A stretch of DNA of 64,000 nt from an uncultured Clostridia bacterium (GCA_944376335.1 CALWCH010000004.1:42487-106486); one strand, 5' to 3'. Counted from the stretch's first letter, positions 48,268 through 58,457 are shown. The notes: a model not told the origin generated them from the letters alone. Numbers and translations are program-made.

Positions 48268-49848
48268 ATGAAGAGACGTTTAAGAATTTTACTCAGCCGC
48301 TTTACGTTGGTGGCGCTCACCATCCTTGCCCTGTTTTTGGCAGGGTTTTTGGCCGTGTCCGGCGTGTTCTATGTGCTCAAGCTGATCCTCGAAGCCGTCT
48401 TTACGGACGGCGGCTGGTGGATCGATCTCATCTCCGCCGTCATCCGCTGGCTGTTCGTCGTCGCCGTTGCCATCCACATCATCAACCGCAACATGATGCC
48501 CGAGGCAAAGGTTTTGTGGCTTCTGTGCATCGTCGCCTTCGACGTGTTCGGCGTCGCCATCTACGTCGTGTTCTCCTACAACCGCCCCTCCAAGCGGCAG
48601 CGGAAGAAGTTTTTGGCACTCAAGCAGGAGGCGGGCAAGCTCACGCGGCCCATGCTCTCCCCCGAGGAACTCAAAGCAAATATGGGGCGCTGGGCGGGGG
48701 TCTCGCGCGCGCTCTACACCAAGAACGAGCACGCCGTCGTCTATGCGAATACGGCAACGCGCTATTATCCCATGGGGGAGGACTTCTTCCGCCACTTCCT
48801 CTACGATCTGCACACCGCCAAGAAGTACATCTTCCTCGAATACTTCATCATCGAGTACGGGCAGATGTGGGGGAGCGTCCTCGAAATTTTAAAGACCAAG
48901 GTGGAAGAGGGCGTCGAAGTGCGCGTTTTATACGACGACATCGGCAGCATGGGCTATGTGCGCGCGGGGTACTATAAGTACCTGCGCAAGCTGGGCATCA
49001 AGTGCTATAAGTTCAACCCCTTCGTGCCCGTCGTCTCCAACTTCCACAACAACCGCGACCACCGCAAGATCGCCGTCATCGACGGCAAAGTCGCCTACAC
49101 GGGCGGCATCAATTTGGCGGACGAATACATCAACCTCAAACAGCCCTACGGCGTGTGGAAGGACACGGCGGTGCGGCTCGAGGGCGAGGGCGCAAAGAGC
49201 CTTCTCTTCATGTTCCTGCGCTTCTGGAACCTCTGCGCCGGCAAGACGGAGGACTTCTCGCGCTGGCTCCCCGAAGAGGAAGAGGGCGTCAAGGGCGAGG
49301 GCTTCGTGCAGCCGTACAGCGACGGCCCCATCCCCCTCTACGGGCGGCATTTGGGCGAGGACCTCTACATCAACATCCTAAGCGTCGCAGAAAAGTATGT
49401 GTGGATCATGACGCCCTATCTCATCCTCGACTATCGTATGCGCGAGGCGCTCGTCTCGGCGGCGGCGCGGGGGGTGGACGTGCGCATCGTCGTGCCGCAC
49501 ATCCCCGATAAAAAGACGGCGTTCGCGCTCACCCGCTCCAACTACATGGCGCTTATAAAAGGCGGCGTCAAAATTTACGAATATCTCCCCGGCTTCGTTC
49601 ACGCCAAGAGCTTTTTGGCAGACGACGAGGTGAGCGTCGTGGGCACCATCAACCTCGACTACCGCTCTCTCATGCACCACTACGAAAACGCCGTCTTCAT
49701 GTACCGCACGGCGGCAAACGAGGAACTCAAAGCCGACTACCTCGCAACGTTCGAAAAGAGCGCCCTGCAGACGGAAGAGGACGCGAAGAAGAGCGTCGTC
49801 TGGCGGGGCGTGTGCGAAATTTTAAAGGCGTTCGCGCCGCTCTTTTAA
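48268..49848 (+). CDS. cls: cardiolipin synthase (phospholipase D family)
   Basis: This 526-residue membrane enzyme joins two phosphatidylglycerols into cardiolipin. Two N-terminal hydrophobic segments (about 12-38 and 50-75, then 85-105) precede two catalytic HKD motifs: DHRKIAVIDGKVAYTGG near residue 265 and HAKSFLADDEVSVVGTINLD near 444. Length and layout fit bacterial ClsA-type enzymes. The ATG at 48268 has only a weak ribosome site (CGGAATCGG). Confidence 0.93.
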   Translation: MKRRLRILLSRFTLVALTILALFLAGFLAVSGVFYVLKLILEAVFTDGGWWIDLISAVIRWLFVVAVAIHIINRNMMPEAKVLWLLCIVAFDVFGVAIYVVFSYNRPSKRQRKKFLALKQEAGKLTRPMLSPEELKANMGRWAGVSRALYTKNEHAVVYANTATRYYPMGEDFFRHFLYDLHTAKKYIFLEYFIIEYGQMWGSVLEILKTKVEEGVEVRVLYDDIGSMGYVRAGYYKYLRKLGIKCYKFNPFVPVVSNFHNNRDHRKIAVIDGKVAYTGGINLADEYINLKQPYGVWKDTAVRLEGEGAKSLLFMFLRFWNLCAGKTEDFSRWLPEEEEGVKGEGFVQPYSDGPIPLYGRHLGEDLYINILSVAEKYVWIMTPYLILDYRMREALVSAAARGVDVRIVVPHIPDKKTAFALTRSNYMALIKGGVKIYEYLPGFVHAKSFLADDEVSVVGTINLDYRSLMHHYENAVFMYRTAANEELKADYLATFEKSALQTEEDAKKSVVWRGVCEILKAFAPLF

Positions 49849-49857
49849 GGAGGCAAT

Positions 49858-50100
49858 ATGATCCATTCGCTTGCAGGCGGCGTCCTCTCGGACGGACAAA
49901 TCTACACCTTTGCAAAAATCTCCTTCGGGGAGGAAACGGCGTGGTATATCGCGCCCGACCTCTTATTTTTAAAGGAGGGCGATAAAGTGCTGGTGGCCAA
50001 GGGGCATATGAGCATAGAGGGCACCGTCGTAAAATTGGAGCGCGGCACCAAGCAGACCGCGCCCGCCCCGCGCCTTTTGGAAGTGCTCGCAAAGGCATAA
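49858..50100 (+). CDS. small hypothetical protein, 80 residues
   Basis: An 80-residue, mainly beta-strand protein (for example TAWYIAPDLLFLKEGDKVLVA). A good AGGAGG site lies before the ATG, nine bases after cls, so it is co-transcribed with it. KEGDKVLVAKGH...GTVVKLERG looks like a small barrel-like domain. Function unknown. Confidence 0.62.
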   Translation: MIHSLAGGVLSDGQIYTFAKISFGEETAWYIAPDLLFLKEGDKVLVAKGHMSIEGTVVKLERGTKQTAPAPRLLEVLAKA

Positions 50101-50106
50101 AACAAG

Positions 50107-50135
50107 TTGACAAATCCCCGCTCCCCTGCTAAAAT
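50107..50135 (+). promoter_or_regulatory. promoter of the mntP riboswitch
   Basis: TTGACA (50107-50112) and TAAAAT (50130-50135) are 17 bp apart. Confidence 0.85.
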
Positions 50136-50141
50136 AAAGGG

Positions 50142-50280
50142 GCATGGGGGAGTAGAGGGCCTTAAAAGGCGGCTTCATCCACACATTGCGGCGATGCGCC
50201 GCGGGTGAATTCTGAAACATCGAGACCTGTGCACGGAACGTAAAGTCATTACGCGCGCCGTGCACGGGTCTTTTATTTTT
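50142..50280 (+). ncRNA. yybP-ykoY-type manganese riboswitch with terminator
   Basis: The leader contains GGGGGAGTAG near its 5' end and ACATCGAGACC before the expression platform, matching the yybP-ykoY pattern of two stacked helices joined by an Mn2+ site. A strong terminator follows: GACCTGTGCACGG pairs with CCGTGCACGGGTC, then TTTTATTTTT. The next gene is mntP, the expected partner. Mn2+ should favour antitermination and export (established knowledge). Confidence 0.82.
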
Positions 50281-50303
50281 CGAAGATCGGGACAACAGGA
50301 CAA

Positions 50304-50882
50304 ATGAGCATTTTCGACATCTTTCTCTTGGGCGCGGCGCTCTCCATGGACGCCGCCGCCGTCGGCATGGCAAACGGCATGGCAGAGCCAAAAATGGGCG
50401 TAAAAAAGACGCTTCTCATCGCCCTCTTCTTCGGCGTCTTTCAGGCGCTCATGCCCCTTATAGGGTACTGGGGGAGCAGCGTCTTTTCCGCCCTCGTCTC
50501 CCGCATCGCGCCCTATCTTTCCTTCATCTTGCTCGGCTTTTTGGGCGGGAAGATGCTCTTCGATGCCATGACGGAGGAGGGCAGCCGCTGCCTTCAAAAG
50601 CGGCGCAGCCTCGGCATCGGCACGCTCACGGCGCAGGCAGTCGCAACGAGTATCGACGCCCTCGCGGTCGGCGTCTCCCTGATGGCGCAGGAGGCGGCAG
50701 GCGCGCTCGCCCTCTCGGTGCCCCCTTGCACCCTCATCATCGGCTTAACGACGTTCGTCCTCTCCCTCGCCGCCGTGCAAGTGGGCAAGCTCGTGGGCGA
50801 TAAATTCTCGTGCGGGGCGCAAAAACTCGGGGGGCTCGTCCTCGTCCTCATCGGCATCAAGCTCCTGTTTGAAGCCTTTTGA
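50304..50882 (+). CDS. mntP: manganese efflux pump MntP
   Basis: This 192-residue membrane protein has six helices in two repeats of three. Each repeat carries an acidic helix motif: LSMDAAAVGMANG near residue 14 and TSIDALAVGVSLM near residue 117. These Asp residues are the metal sites of MntP. The upstream manganese riboswitch supports the call. A weak 5-bp hairpin followed by GTTTTT overlaps the stop (50874-50891). Confidence 0.94.
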   Translation: MSIFDIFLLGAALSMDAAAVGMANGMAEPKMGVKKTLLIALFFGVFQALMPLIGYWGSSVFSALVSRIAPYLSFILLGFLGGKMLFDAMTEEGSRCLQKRRSLGIGTLTAQAVATSIDALAVGVSLMAQEAAGALALSVPPCTLIIGLTTFVLSLAAVQVGKLVGDKFSCGAQKLGGLVLVLIGIKLLFEAF

Positions 50883-50902
50883 AGGCGTTTTTGCCGCATG
50901 TC

Positions 50903-50931
50903 TTGACAAAGTTGCCCCTCTCTGCTATACT
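50903..50931 (+). promoter_or_regulatory. promoter of the second acyltransferase gene
   Basis: TTGACA (50903-50908) and TATACT (50926-50931) are 17 bp apart. Confidence 0.83.
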
Positions 50932-50989
50932 TTAGGCAGGGAAATGCCGCCGCACGGCATTTTACCAAGGAGAAGAGAGGGAGAATACA

Positions 50990-52282
50990 ATGAAAGAAAA
51001 ACAGCCTGTGCGCTACGATTTTACGCGCAAACCCAAAAAACCAAGTAAGCTATGGATGTGGATCGCCAACAAATTCGCCATCGATCCGCGCTTAAAGGGC
51101 CGCCCGCTCACCGTGAATAAGGTGAATATGGAGGGCATCAAGCCGCCCTATCTACTCTTTGCAACGCACGCGAGCATGCTCGACTTCCCCGTCATGTATA
51201 AGGCAGTCGCGCCCTATTCTGCGAACAACGTCGTCGCCATCGACGCCATCCGCGACGTGGGCGACTGGCTCATGCGGCAGCTCGGCTGCATCTGCAAGCG
51301 CAAGTTTGTAAAGGACCTGCACCTCATCAAGAACATGAAGTACTGCACCGAGACTTTGGGCGACATCGTCTGCGTCTACCCCGAGGCGCGGTACTCCTTC
51401 GACGGCACCACGTCCTTTTTGCCCGATTCCTTGGGCAAAACGGGCAAGCTCTTAAAGGTCCCCGTCGTCGTTTTGCGCATGTACGGGCCCTTCATCTCCG
51501 CGCCGCAGTGGAACAAGGTGGAGCAGCACCTGCCGCTCCGCGCCGATTTAGTCTGCGTCGCCAACGCGGAGGAAGTCAAAGCGCTTCCCGCGGCGGAGCT
51601 CAACGCCCGCATCCATAAAGAACTGCAGCGCGACGAATACGCCTGGCAGAAGCAGGAGGGCATCCATAATACATACGAAAAGCGCGCCGAAGGGCTGCAC
51701 CACATCCTCTATCAGTGCCCGCACTGCAAGAAGGAGTTTGAGATGTACTCCAAGGGCACCCGCCTCTGGTGCAACGCCTGCAAGAAGGCGTGGGAAATGA
51801 GCGAGCTCGGCGAACTTTCCGCCGTCAATGGGGAGACGGAGTTTTCGCACATTCCCGACTGGATGGCGTGGGAGCGGCAAAACGTCCGCGAAGAGGTGGA
51901 GAGCGGCAATTACCGCTTCGACGACGACGTCACCGTCCACACCCTGCCCAACGCGAAAAGATTCTACGACCAGGGCATGGGGCACCTCACGCAGACCTTG
52001 GAGGGCACGCACCTCACCTGCACCGCCTATGGGGAGAAAGTCGACCTCTTCTGGACGGGCAACGAGCTCGAGAGCGTGCACATCGAATACGACTACCCCT
52101 TCCGCAAGGAGAAGTATAAAAAGAACATCTTCGGCGACTGCATCGACATCTCCGTGCACGACGACAGCTATTGGCTGCACCCCGTGGGCGGCCGCACGCA
52201 GCTCACCAAATTCTCTTTCGCGACGGAGGAGATCTTCCGCCTCGCGCAGGAGCGCGTCAAAAAAGAGCACGGCGCAAAGTAA
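50990..52282 (+). CDS. PlsC-like acyltransferase with zinc ribbon, second copy
   Basis: A 430-residue paralogue of the protein at 3862-5082. The acyltransferase HX4D is THASMLD (His60, Asp65, the same positions as in the first copy) and the substrate block is the variant YPEARYSFDG (131 onward). The zinc ribbon uses Cys243, Cys246, Cys261 and Cys264, and a beta-rich C-terminus follows. The low identity between copies suggests different acyl acceptors. It has its own promoter and an AAGGAGAAGAG site. Confidence 0.82.
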   Translation: MKEKQPVRYDFTRKPKKPSKLWMWIANKFAIDPRLKGRPLTVNKVNMEGIKPPYLLFATHASMLDFPVMYKAVAPYSANNVVAIDAIRDVGDWLMRQLGCICKRKFVKDLHLIKNMKYCTETLGDIVCVYPEARYSFDGTTSFLPDSLGKTGKLLKVPVVVLRMYGPFISAPQWNKVEQHLPLRADLVCVANAEEVKALPAAELNARIHKELQRDEYAWQKQEGIHNTYEKRAEGLHHILYQCPHCKKEFEMYSKGTRLWCNACKKAWEMSELGELSAVNGETEFSHIPDWMAWERQNVREEVESGNYRFDDDVTVHTLPNAKRFYDQGMGHLTQTLEGTHLTCTAYGEKVDLFWTGNELESVHIEYDYPFRKEKYKKNIFGDCIDISVHDDSYWLHPVGGRTQLTKFSFATEEIFRLAQERVKKEHGAK

Positions 52283-52325
52283 ACCCGCAAATATCTGCAA
52301 ACAAAGTCAGGCGCACAAAACGCGC

Positions 52326-52354
52326 TTGACTTTTCTTGTGTTTGTGGCTACAAT
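52326..52354 (+). promoter_or_regulatory. promoter of the ABC exporter operon
   Basis: TTGACT (52326-52331) and TACAAT (52349-52354) are 17 bp apart. Confidence 0.78.
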
Positions 52355-52406
52355 CTCAAAAAGGCACTTTGCCCGCACCATATGAAAAACAACAAGGAGC
52401 GTTCCC

Positions 52407-54131
52407 TTGAAACATCTCTTTTCCTGCCTCAAACGCTTTCGGCTCGACTGCATCCTCGCGCCCCTCTTCAAGCTCTTGGAGGCCAGCCTCGAACTCATCA
52501 CCCCGCTCATCGTCGCGCTCATCGTCGATGAAGGCATCGCCAAGGGCAACAAGACCTTCATCGTCCTCATGTGCCTCGTGCTCGTCGGCATGGCGCTCGT
52601 GGGGTGCGCCATTTCGGTGACGGGGCAGTTCTTTGCGGCGCGCGCCGCCGTGGGGTGCTCTGCAGAGCTGAGGACGCGCCTCTTCCAAAAATTGCAGTCC
52701 TTCTCCTTCTCGCAGATCGACGAGATGGGCACGTCCACGATGATCACCCGCATGACGAGCGACGTCAACCAGGTGCAGACGGGCGTCAACCAGACGCTCC
52801 GCCTCTTTCTGCGCTCGCCCTTCATCGTGTTCGGCGCGATGGCAATGGCGTTCACCGTGGACGCAAAGGTGGCGCTCGTCTTTGTCGCCGTCATTCCGCT
52901 CCTTGCCATCGCCGTCTATTCGGTGATGGGCGCGGGCATCCCGCTCTATAAAAAGGTGCAGGCCAAGCTCGATGCAGTCTTTCTCTCCGTCCGCGAAAAT
53001 CTGGCGGGCGTGCGCGTCATCCGCGCCTTCTCCCTCGAAAAGAAGGAGCGCGAGGGCTTCCAAAAGAACAACTCCGAGCTCGAGCGTGCGCAGCTCAGGG
53101 CGGGGCGCGTCTCCGCGCTCACCGGCCCTATCACCTACATCCTCGTCAACCTCGCCATCATCGGGCTTTTGTACTTAAGCGCCGGTCAAGTCGAGGACGG
53201 CATCCTCTTAAACGGCGACGTCATCGCGCTCTACAGCTATCTCGCGCAGATCTTGGTCGAGCTCGTCAAGCTCGCCAACCTCATCGTCACGATGACGAAA
53301 GCCGTCTCCTGCCAGCAGCGCCTCGGGAAGGTGCTGGATATGGAAGGGGAGCCCTCCGTCCTGGAGCCCACCCTCACGAACGGCCATGCGGACGGGGCGG
53401 CGGTCCGCTTCGAGCACGTCTCCTTCGCCTATGCGGGCGGCGGCAATGCGCTTTCGGATATCACCTTCATGGCGCGGCAGGGCGAGACGATCGGCATCAT
53501 CGGCGGCACGGGCGCGGGCAAATCGACGCTCGTCAGTCTCCTTCCCCGTTTCTATGCGGCAACGCAGGGGCGCGTGCTTCTAAAGGGGAGAGACGTGCGC
53601 GGCGTGCCATACGAAGAACTGCGCGCCAGAGTTGGCATCGTCCCGCAGAAGGCCGTCCTCTTCGAGGGCACCATCCGCAGCAACCTTTTATGGGGCAACG
53701 AGAACGCGACGGACGAGGAACTCATGGAGGCCGTCCGCCTCGCGCAGGCAGAGGATGTCGTTACTTCCAAGGGTGGGCTGGATGCCCCCGTCGAGCAGGA
53801 GGGCAAGAACCTCTCGGGCGGCCAGCGCCAGCGGCTCACCATCGCCCGCGCGCTCGTAAAGAAGCCCGAAATTCTCATCTTAGACGACTCCGCCTCGGCG
53901 CTCGACTACGCGACGGACGCCCGCCTCCGCGTCGCGCTCCGAACGTTAGACAGCACCGTCTTCATCGTCTCCCAGCGGGCAGCCTCCGTCATGCACTCCG
54001 ACCTCATCATCGTGCTCGAGGGCGGCAAGGCGGTCGCCATGGGCAGGCACGAGGAACTTTTAAAGTCCTGCAATATCTACCGCGAAATTTATGCGACGCA
54101 GTTCCGCGACGCAGAGGAGGAAAGGGCATGA
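52407..54131 (+). CDS. ABC exporter half with degenerate ATPase site
   Basis: This 574-residue half transporter has six transmembrane helices (about 1-310) and one ATPase domain. The Walker A is GGTGAGKST and the signature is LSGGQRQR, but the catalytic Glu after Walker B is Asp (ILILDDSAS) and the switch His is Gln (IVSQRAAS). This is the non-catalytic partner pattern of heterodimeric type IV exporters. It overlaps the next gene by four bases. The likely cargo is a drug or lipid; no regulator is nearby. Confidence 0.92.
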   Translation: MKHLFSCLKRFRLDCILAPLFKLLEASLELITPLIVALIVDEGIAKGNKTFIVLMCLVLVGMALVGCAISVTGQFFAARAAVGCSAELRTRLFQKLQSFSFSQIDEMGTSTMITRMTSDVNQVQTGVNQTLRLFLRSPFIVFGAMAMAFTVDAKVALVFVAVIPLLAIAVYSVMGAGIPLYKKVQAKLDAVFLSVRENLAGVRVIRAFSLEKKEREGFQKNNSELERAQLRAGRVSALTGPITYILVNLAIIGLLYLSAGQVEDGILLNGDVIALYSYLAQILVELVKLANLIVTMTKAVSCQQRLGKVLDMEGEPSVLEPTLTNGHADGAAVRFEHVSFAYAGGGNALSDITFMARQGETIGIIGGTGAGKSTLVSLLPRFYAATQGRVLLKGRDVRGVPYEELRARVGIVPQKAVLFEGTIRSNLLWGNENATDEELMEAVRLAQAEDVVTSKGGLDAPVEQEGKNLSGGQRQRLTIARALVKKPEILILDDSASALDYATDARLRVALRTLDSTVFIVSQRAASVMHSDLIIVLEGGKAVAMGRHEELLKSCNIYREIYATQFRDAEEERA

Positions 54132-55888
54132 AGCGCATCAAACGGCATCCCGAAGGCACCCTTCGCGGCATTTTCAACTATTTAAAGCCATATAGGCTGC
54201 ACATTGCCTGCACCGTCGTCTGTGCGGCGCTGTATGTGGCGGCAACGCTCGTCATTCCTTACCTTGCGGGCCTTGCCATCGACTGCATGATGGGAGTTGG
54301 GAACATCGACTATCCCCGCCTCTACGCCCTCTTCATTGCCATGGGCGCCTGCACCGCCCTCGCCGCCCTCTCCCAGTGGCTGATGAGTTTGAGCAACAAC
54401 TATATCGCCTACCGCGTCCTCGCCGATATCCGCCGCGACGCCTTCTTCAAGCTCGGCGTGCTGCCCTTAAAGTACCTCGACGGCCGCGCCTACGGCAAGA
54501 CGGCGAGCGTCATCATCACGGACGCCGAGCAGTTCTCCGACGGTCTTTTATTGGGCTTCACCCAGCTCTTTACGGGCTCGGCGACCATTTTGGGCGTGCT
54601 CATCATCCTCTTTGTCATGCGCTGGGAGATCGCGCTCTGCGTGCTCCTTTTAACGCCGCTCTCGCTGTTCGTGGCGCGGTTCATCTCTTCGCACACCTAT
54701 CCGCTCTTCAAAAAGCAGGCGGCGGCGCGCGCCGAACAGACGGGCTACATCGACGAGGCGATCGGCAATTTAAAGGTCGTCAAGGCCTTCTCGCACGAAG
54801 AAAAGAGCGAGGAGACCTTCCAAACGCTCAACGAAAACCTGCGCTCGGCGTCGCTCAGAGCCATCTTCTATTCCTCCATCACCAACCCCGCAACGCGCGT
54901 CGTCAACAACATCGTCTATGCCGTCGTCGCGCTCGTGGGCGCCTTCCTCGTGATTTCCACGGCGGGCGCGGCCCTTCCCTTCACGGTGGGCAATTTGAGC
55001 TCCGCGCTCTCCTATGCGACGCAGTACACCAAGCCCTTCAACGAAATTACCGAAGTCATCACGGAATTTCAAAACGCCCTTGCGTGCGCGGCGCGCTTAT
55101 TTTCGCTCATCGGCGAGGAGGAACAGCCCTCCGACGAGGGAAATATAGAGCTTGCAAACGTCAAAGGCGAAGTCAAGCTTGCGGACGTCAGCTTTTCCTA
55201 TGAGAAGGAGAAGCCGCTCATCGAGCACCTCAACGTGCTCGCGCCCGCGGGTAAGCGCGTTGCCATCGTCGGTCCCACAGGCTGCGGCAAGACGACGCTC
55301 ATCAACCTTTTGATGCGCTTTTATGATGTGGACGGCGGCTGTATCTCCGTGGACGGGAAGGACGTCCGCGACGTGACGCGCGCCTCCCTCCGCAAGCACT
55401 ACGGCATGGTATTGCAGGAGACGTGGCTGAAGAAGGCGACCGTGCGCGAGAACCTATTGATGGGCAATCCCTCCGCGACGGAGGAGGAGATGATCGCGGC
55501 CGCCCGCGCAGCGCACGCCCACGGGTTCATCTCCCGCCTCCCCGAGGGGTACGACACCGTCATCGGCGACGAGGGCGCGCTCTCGCAGGGGCAGCGGCAG
55601 CTTCTCTGCATTGCGCGCATCATGCTCTGCCGCCCGCCCATGCTCATCTTGGACGAGGCGACGAGCTCCATCGACACCCGCACCGAGATGCGCGTGCAGG
55701 ACGCCTTTTCAAAGCTCATGGAGGGCCGCACCTGCTTCGTCGTCGCGCACCGCCTCTCCACCATCGAGAATGCAGATATCATCCTCGTGATGAAGGCGGG
55801 CACCATCATCGAGCAGGGCACCCATAAGGAGCTTCTCGAAAAGAACGGCTTCTACGCCGAGCTCTACAAGGCGCAGTTCGTCGGCTGA
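54128..55888 (+). CDS. ABC exporter half with consensus Walker B and H-loop
   Basis: This 586-residue partner has six transmembrane helices (about 1-330) and an ATPase domain with GPTGCGKTT, the catalytic Glu in MLILDEATSSID, and the switch His in VVAHRLS. Its signature reads LSQGQRQ instead of LSGGQ. With the preceding gene it forms an asymmetric heterodimer in the membrane, similar in logic to BmrCD or TM287/288. Confidence 0.94.
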   Translation: MKRIKRHPEGTLRGIFNYLKPYRLHIACTVVCAALYVAATLVIPYLAGLAIDCMMGVGNIDYPRLYALFIAMGACTALAALSQWLMSLSNNYIAYRVLADIRRDAFFKLGVLPLKYLDGRAYGKTASVIITDAEQFSDGLLLGFTQLFTGSATILGVLIILFVMRWEIALCVLLLTPLSLFVARFISSHTYPLFKKQAAARAEQTGYIDEAIGNLKVVKAFSHEEKSEETFQTLNENLRSASLRAIFYSSITNPATRVVNNIVYAVVALVGAFLVISTAGAALPFTVGNLSSALSYATQYTKPFNEITEVITEFQNALACAARLFSLIGEEEQPSDEGNIELANVKGEVKLADVSFSYEKEKPLIEHLNVLAPAGKRVAIVGPTGCGKTTLINLLMRFYDVDGGCISVDGKDVRDVTRASLRKHYGMVLQETWLKKATVRENLLMGNPSATEEEMIAAARAAHAHGFISRLPEGYDTVIGDEGALSQGQRQLLCIARIMLCRPPMLILDEATSSIDTRTEMRVQDAFSKLMEGRTCFVVAHRLSTIENADIILVMKAGTIIEQGTHKELLEKNGFYAELYKAQFVG

Positions 55889-55909
55889 ATTGTTCGGCTT
55901 GATATGCAC

Positions 55910-55943
55910 GGCGCGCCCAAGAGAGGGCGCGCCTTTCATTTTT
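55910..55943 (+). terminator. terminator of the ABC exporter operon
   Basis: GGCGCGCCC (55910-55918), AAGAGA, GGGCGCGCC (55925-55933), then TTTCATTTTT. Confidence 0.78.
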
Positions 55944-55994
55944 CATGCAATGTTCACCCTGTGATTTTCTTTTTGACGATTTGCGCTTAACCTG

Positions 55995-56023
55995 TTGACA
56001 AAGCGCATAAATTATTGTATAAT
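55995..56023 (+). promoter_or_regulatory. promoter of rny
   Basis: TTGACA (55995-56000) and TATAAT (56018-56023) are 17 bp apart. A CCCCTT/AAGGGG hairpin lies in the 80-nt leader. Confidence 0.88.
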
Positions 56024-56109
56024 CATAAGGACAATGCCTGACTATACCCCTTCTTTCAAGGGGATACACCGGATAAATGTCAAATCCATACAAAGCAGGA
56101 GGCTGAAAA

Positions 56110-57726
56110 ATGACGATTTTAAGCAGCCTGCTCCTTGATGTATCGACAGGGCTCGCCGTGGCGCTCTTCATCGTACTTCCCATCTTAGGAATTGCGATCG
56201 GCGGCGGCGTTGCCTATGTGATTCTTCAAAAAATTGCCAAAAAGAAGTCGGAACAGAAGCTCGACGAAACCTCGCAGCAGGTCGAGAAGATGCTCGCAAG
56301 TGCGAAGGCGGAATGCAAGCAATTAAAAAAAGAAGCGGTCCTCGAGGCCAAGGAGCAGGAACTCAAGAGAAGAAACGAGTTTGAACAGGAGATGAAGGAG
56401 AAGCGCGCCGAGCAGCAACGCATCGAAGCGCGCCTCAACAAGCAGGAGGACGCCCTCGAGCGGAAAGACGCAGAACTAACGAAGAAGCTCGACAGCGTCG
56501 AACAGCAGAAGAACAACTTAAAAGAGCGCCTCGAAGAGGTGGAAAAGACGCGGGAGCAGGTCTCGCACCAGCATGAGCTGATGGTTGCCGAGCTCGAGCG
56601 CGTCGCCCAGCTCACCAAGGAAGAGGCAAAGGCGCAGCTCACCGACGAGATCTTGGACGAGACCCGCCGCGACTGCGCGGTGCAGGTCAGAAACCTCGAA
56701 CAGCAGGCAAAGGACGAGGCAGACCTCAACGCCAAGAACATCATCACGCTCGCCATTCAGCGCTGCGCATCCGACCACGCTTCGGAGACGACGGTCTCCG
56801 TCGTGCCGCTGCCCAACGACGACATGAAGGCGCGCATCATCGGCCGTGAGGGCCGCAACATTCGCGCCATCGAGAACGCGACGGGCATCGAGCTCATCAT
56901 CGACGATACGCCCGAAGTCGTCATCCTCTCGGGCTTCGACCCCGTGAGGCGCGAAATTGCCCGCCTCACCTTGGAGCGGCTCATCGCCGACGGCCGCATC
57001 CACCCCGCCCGCATCGAGGAGACGGTGGAAAAGGTCACGAAAGAGATCGACCAGCAAATTAAAGCCGCGGGCGAAAATGCCATGTTCGAAGTGGGCATCT
57101 TCGGGCTGCACCCCGAGCTCATCAAGCTCATCGGCCGCCTCAAATTCCGCACGAGCTACGGCCAGAACGTCTACCGCCACTCCATCGAAGTTGCCCAGCT
57201 CGCAGGGCTGATGGCGCAGGAATTGGGGCTCGACGTCAACTTTGCAAAGCGCGCAGGGCTCCTTCATGACATCGGCAAGGCCGTCGACAGGGAGCAGGAG
57301 GGCACGCACATTCAGATCGGCGCCGACCTTGCCAAGAAGTACAAGGAAAATGCGATGATCGTCAACGCCATCATGGCGCACCACGGCGACGTGGAGCCCA
57401 AGACCATCGAGGCGGTCCTCGTGCAGGCGGCGGATGCCATCTCGGGCGCACGCCCCGGCGCACGCAGGGAGACGGGCAGCAACTATGTCAAGCGCCTCGA
57501 AAAGCTCGAGGAGATCGCCGCGAGCTTCCACGGCGTCGAAAAGAGCTACGCCATCCAGGCGGGCAGAGAGGTGCGCGTCATCGTCAAGCCCGACCAGGTG
57601 GACGACGCCAAGGCCATCTTCCTTGCCAAGGACATCGCAAAAAAGATCGAGAACGAGCTCGAATACCCCGGGCAGATCAAGGTCAACGTCATCCGCGAAT
57701 TCCGAAGCGCCGAATACGCAAAATAA
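56110..57726 (+). CDS. rny: ribonuclease Y
   Basis: This 538-residue membrane-bound endoribonuclease starts mRNA decay. One N-terminal helix (about 14-40) is followed by a long coiled coil (about 45-220), a KH domain ([17 protein letters not shown]) and an HD domain ([30 protein letters not shown]). Length and order match the family. A GGAGG site precedes the ATG. It is monocistronic. Confidence 0.97.
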   Translation: MTILSSLLLDVSTGLAVALFIVLPILGIAIGGGVAYVILQKIAKKKSEQKLDETSQQVEKMLASAKAECKQLKKEAVLEAKEQELKRRNEFEQEMKEKRAEQQRIEARLNKQEDALERKDAELTKKLDSVEQQKNNLKERLEEVEKTREQVSHQHELMVAELERVAQLTKEEAKAQLTDEILDETRRDCAVQVRNLEQQAKDEADLNAKNIITLAIQRCASDHASETTVSVVPLPNDDMKARIIGREGRNIRAIENATGIELIIDDTPEVVILSGFDPVRREIARLTLERLIADGRIHPARIEETVEKVTKEIDQQIKAAGENAMFEVGIFGLHPELIKLIGRLKFRTSYGQNVYRHSIEVAQLAGLMAQELGLDVNFAKRAGLLHDIGKAVDREQEGTHIQIGADLAKKYKENAMIVNAIMAHHGDVEPKTIEAVLVQAADAISGARPGARRETGSNYVKRLEKLEEIAASFHGVEKSYAIQAGREVRVIVKPDQVDDAKAIFLAKDIAKKIENELEYPGQIKVNVIREFRSAEYAK

Positions 57727-57740
57727 CGAAAAAACAGCAG

Positions 57741-57767
57741 CGCCGCTCCCTTTGGAGCGGCGTTTTT
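57741..57767 (+). terminator. terminator of rny
   Basis: CGCCGCTCC (57741-57749), CTTT, GGAGCGGCG (57754-57762), then TTTTT. Confidence 0.88.
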
Positions 57768-57818
57768 GCACGTTTTTGTGCCGACAGTGTGTCAGTTTTG
57801 GGAAAAGGGCAGCGCGCC

Positions 57819-58457
57819 TTAAATGCTCTTTGGAAGCTCTGTCACATCGCCCTCCAAAAAGGAGATATCGGCATAGGAGACGATCTCAAACGCGCCCCTT
57901 TGAAAGCGCACCTCGGAGAGCGAGGCGTTGGGCACAAAGGGGATGTGCTGCATCTCGGTGAGGGGGAGGCCGCGGAAGGCGCAGGTGAGCGCCCTGATCA
58001 TGGCGGCGTGCGTCGCGATGACGACGCACTTCCCGTCGTTCTCTCTCGCGATCCGAAGCACCGTTTGAAGGCCGCGGGTCTGCACTTCCTTAAAGCTCTC
58101 GCCGCCCGTGCAGCGCGCAAGCCCGATGTCGCTTTCCCACGTTTGAAAATCTTCGGGATAGCTCTTTGCAATGTCGGGGATATACATCCCTTCCCACTTG
58201 CCGCCGTCAATTTCACGGAGGCCCTTTTCAGGCAAAATGGGGAGGCCGAGCGCCTTTGCGGCGGGCGAGACCGTCTCCACGGCGCGAAGAAGATCGCTCG
58301 AACAGATGGCGTCAATGGGGAGCGTGCAGAGCTTCTTTGCGAGCAGCTTTGCCTGATGCTCCCCGCGCGGGGAGAGGGGCACGTCCGTCTGCCCCGTGAA
58401 TACCAAATCGACATTGGCGCGGCTCTCGCCGTGCCGAACAAAATACAGCGTTGTCAT
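57819..58457 (-). CDS. histidine phosphatase superfamily protein
   Basis: This 212-residue phosphatase has the RHG motif FVRHGES near residue 8 (phospho-accepting His), the second Arg/Glu region LREIDGGKWEG and the distal His in IATHAAMIRAL. It may dephosphorylate a sugar phosphate, phosphoglycerate or cobalamin precursor; the substrate cannot be told. No promoter of its own was found; it lies downstream of the AlbA_2 gene. Confidence 0.88.
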   Translation of the reverse strand: MTTLYFVRHGESRANVDLVFTGQTDVPLSPRGEHQAKLLAKKLCTLPIDAICSSDLLRAVETVSPAAKALGLPILPEKGLREIDGGKWEGMYIPDIAKSYPEDFQTWESDIGLARCTGGESFKEVQTRGLQTVLRIARENDGKCVVIATHAAMIRALTCAFRGLPLTEMQHIPFVPNASLSEVRFQRGAFEIVSYADISFLEGDVTELPKSI

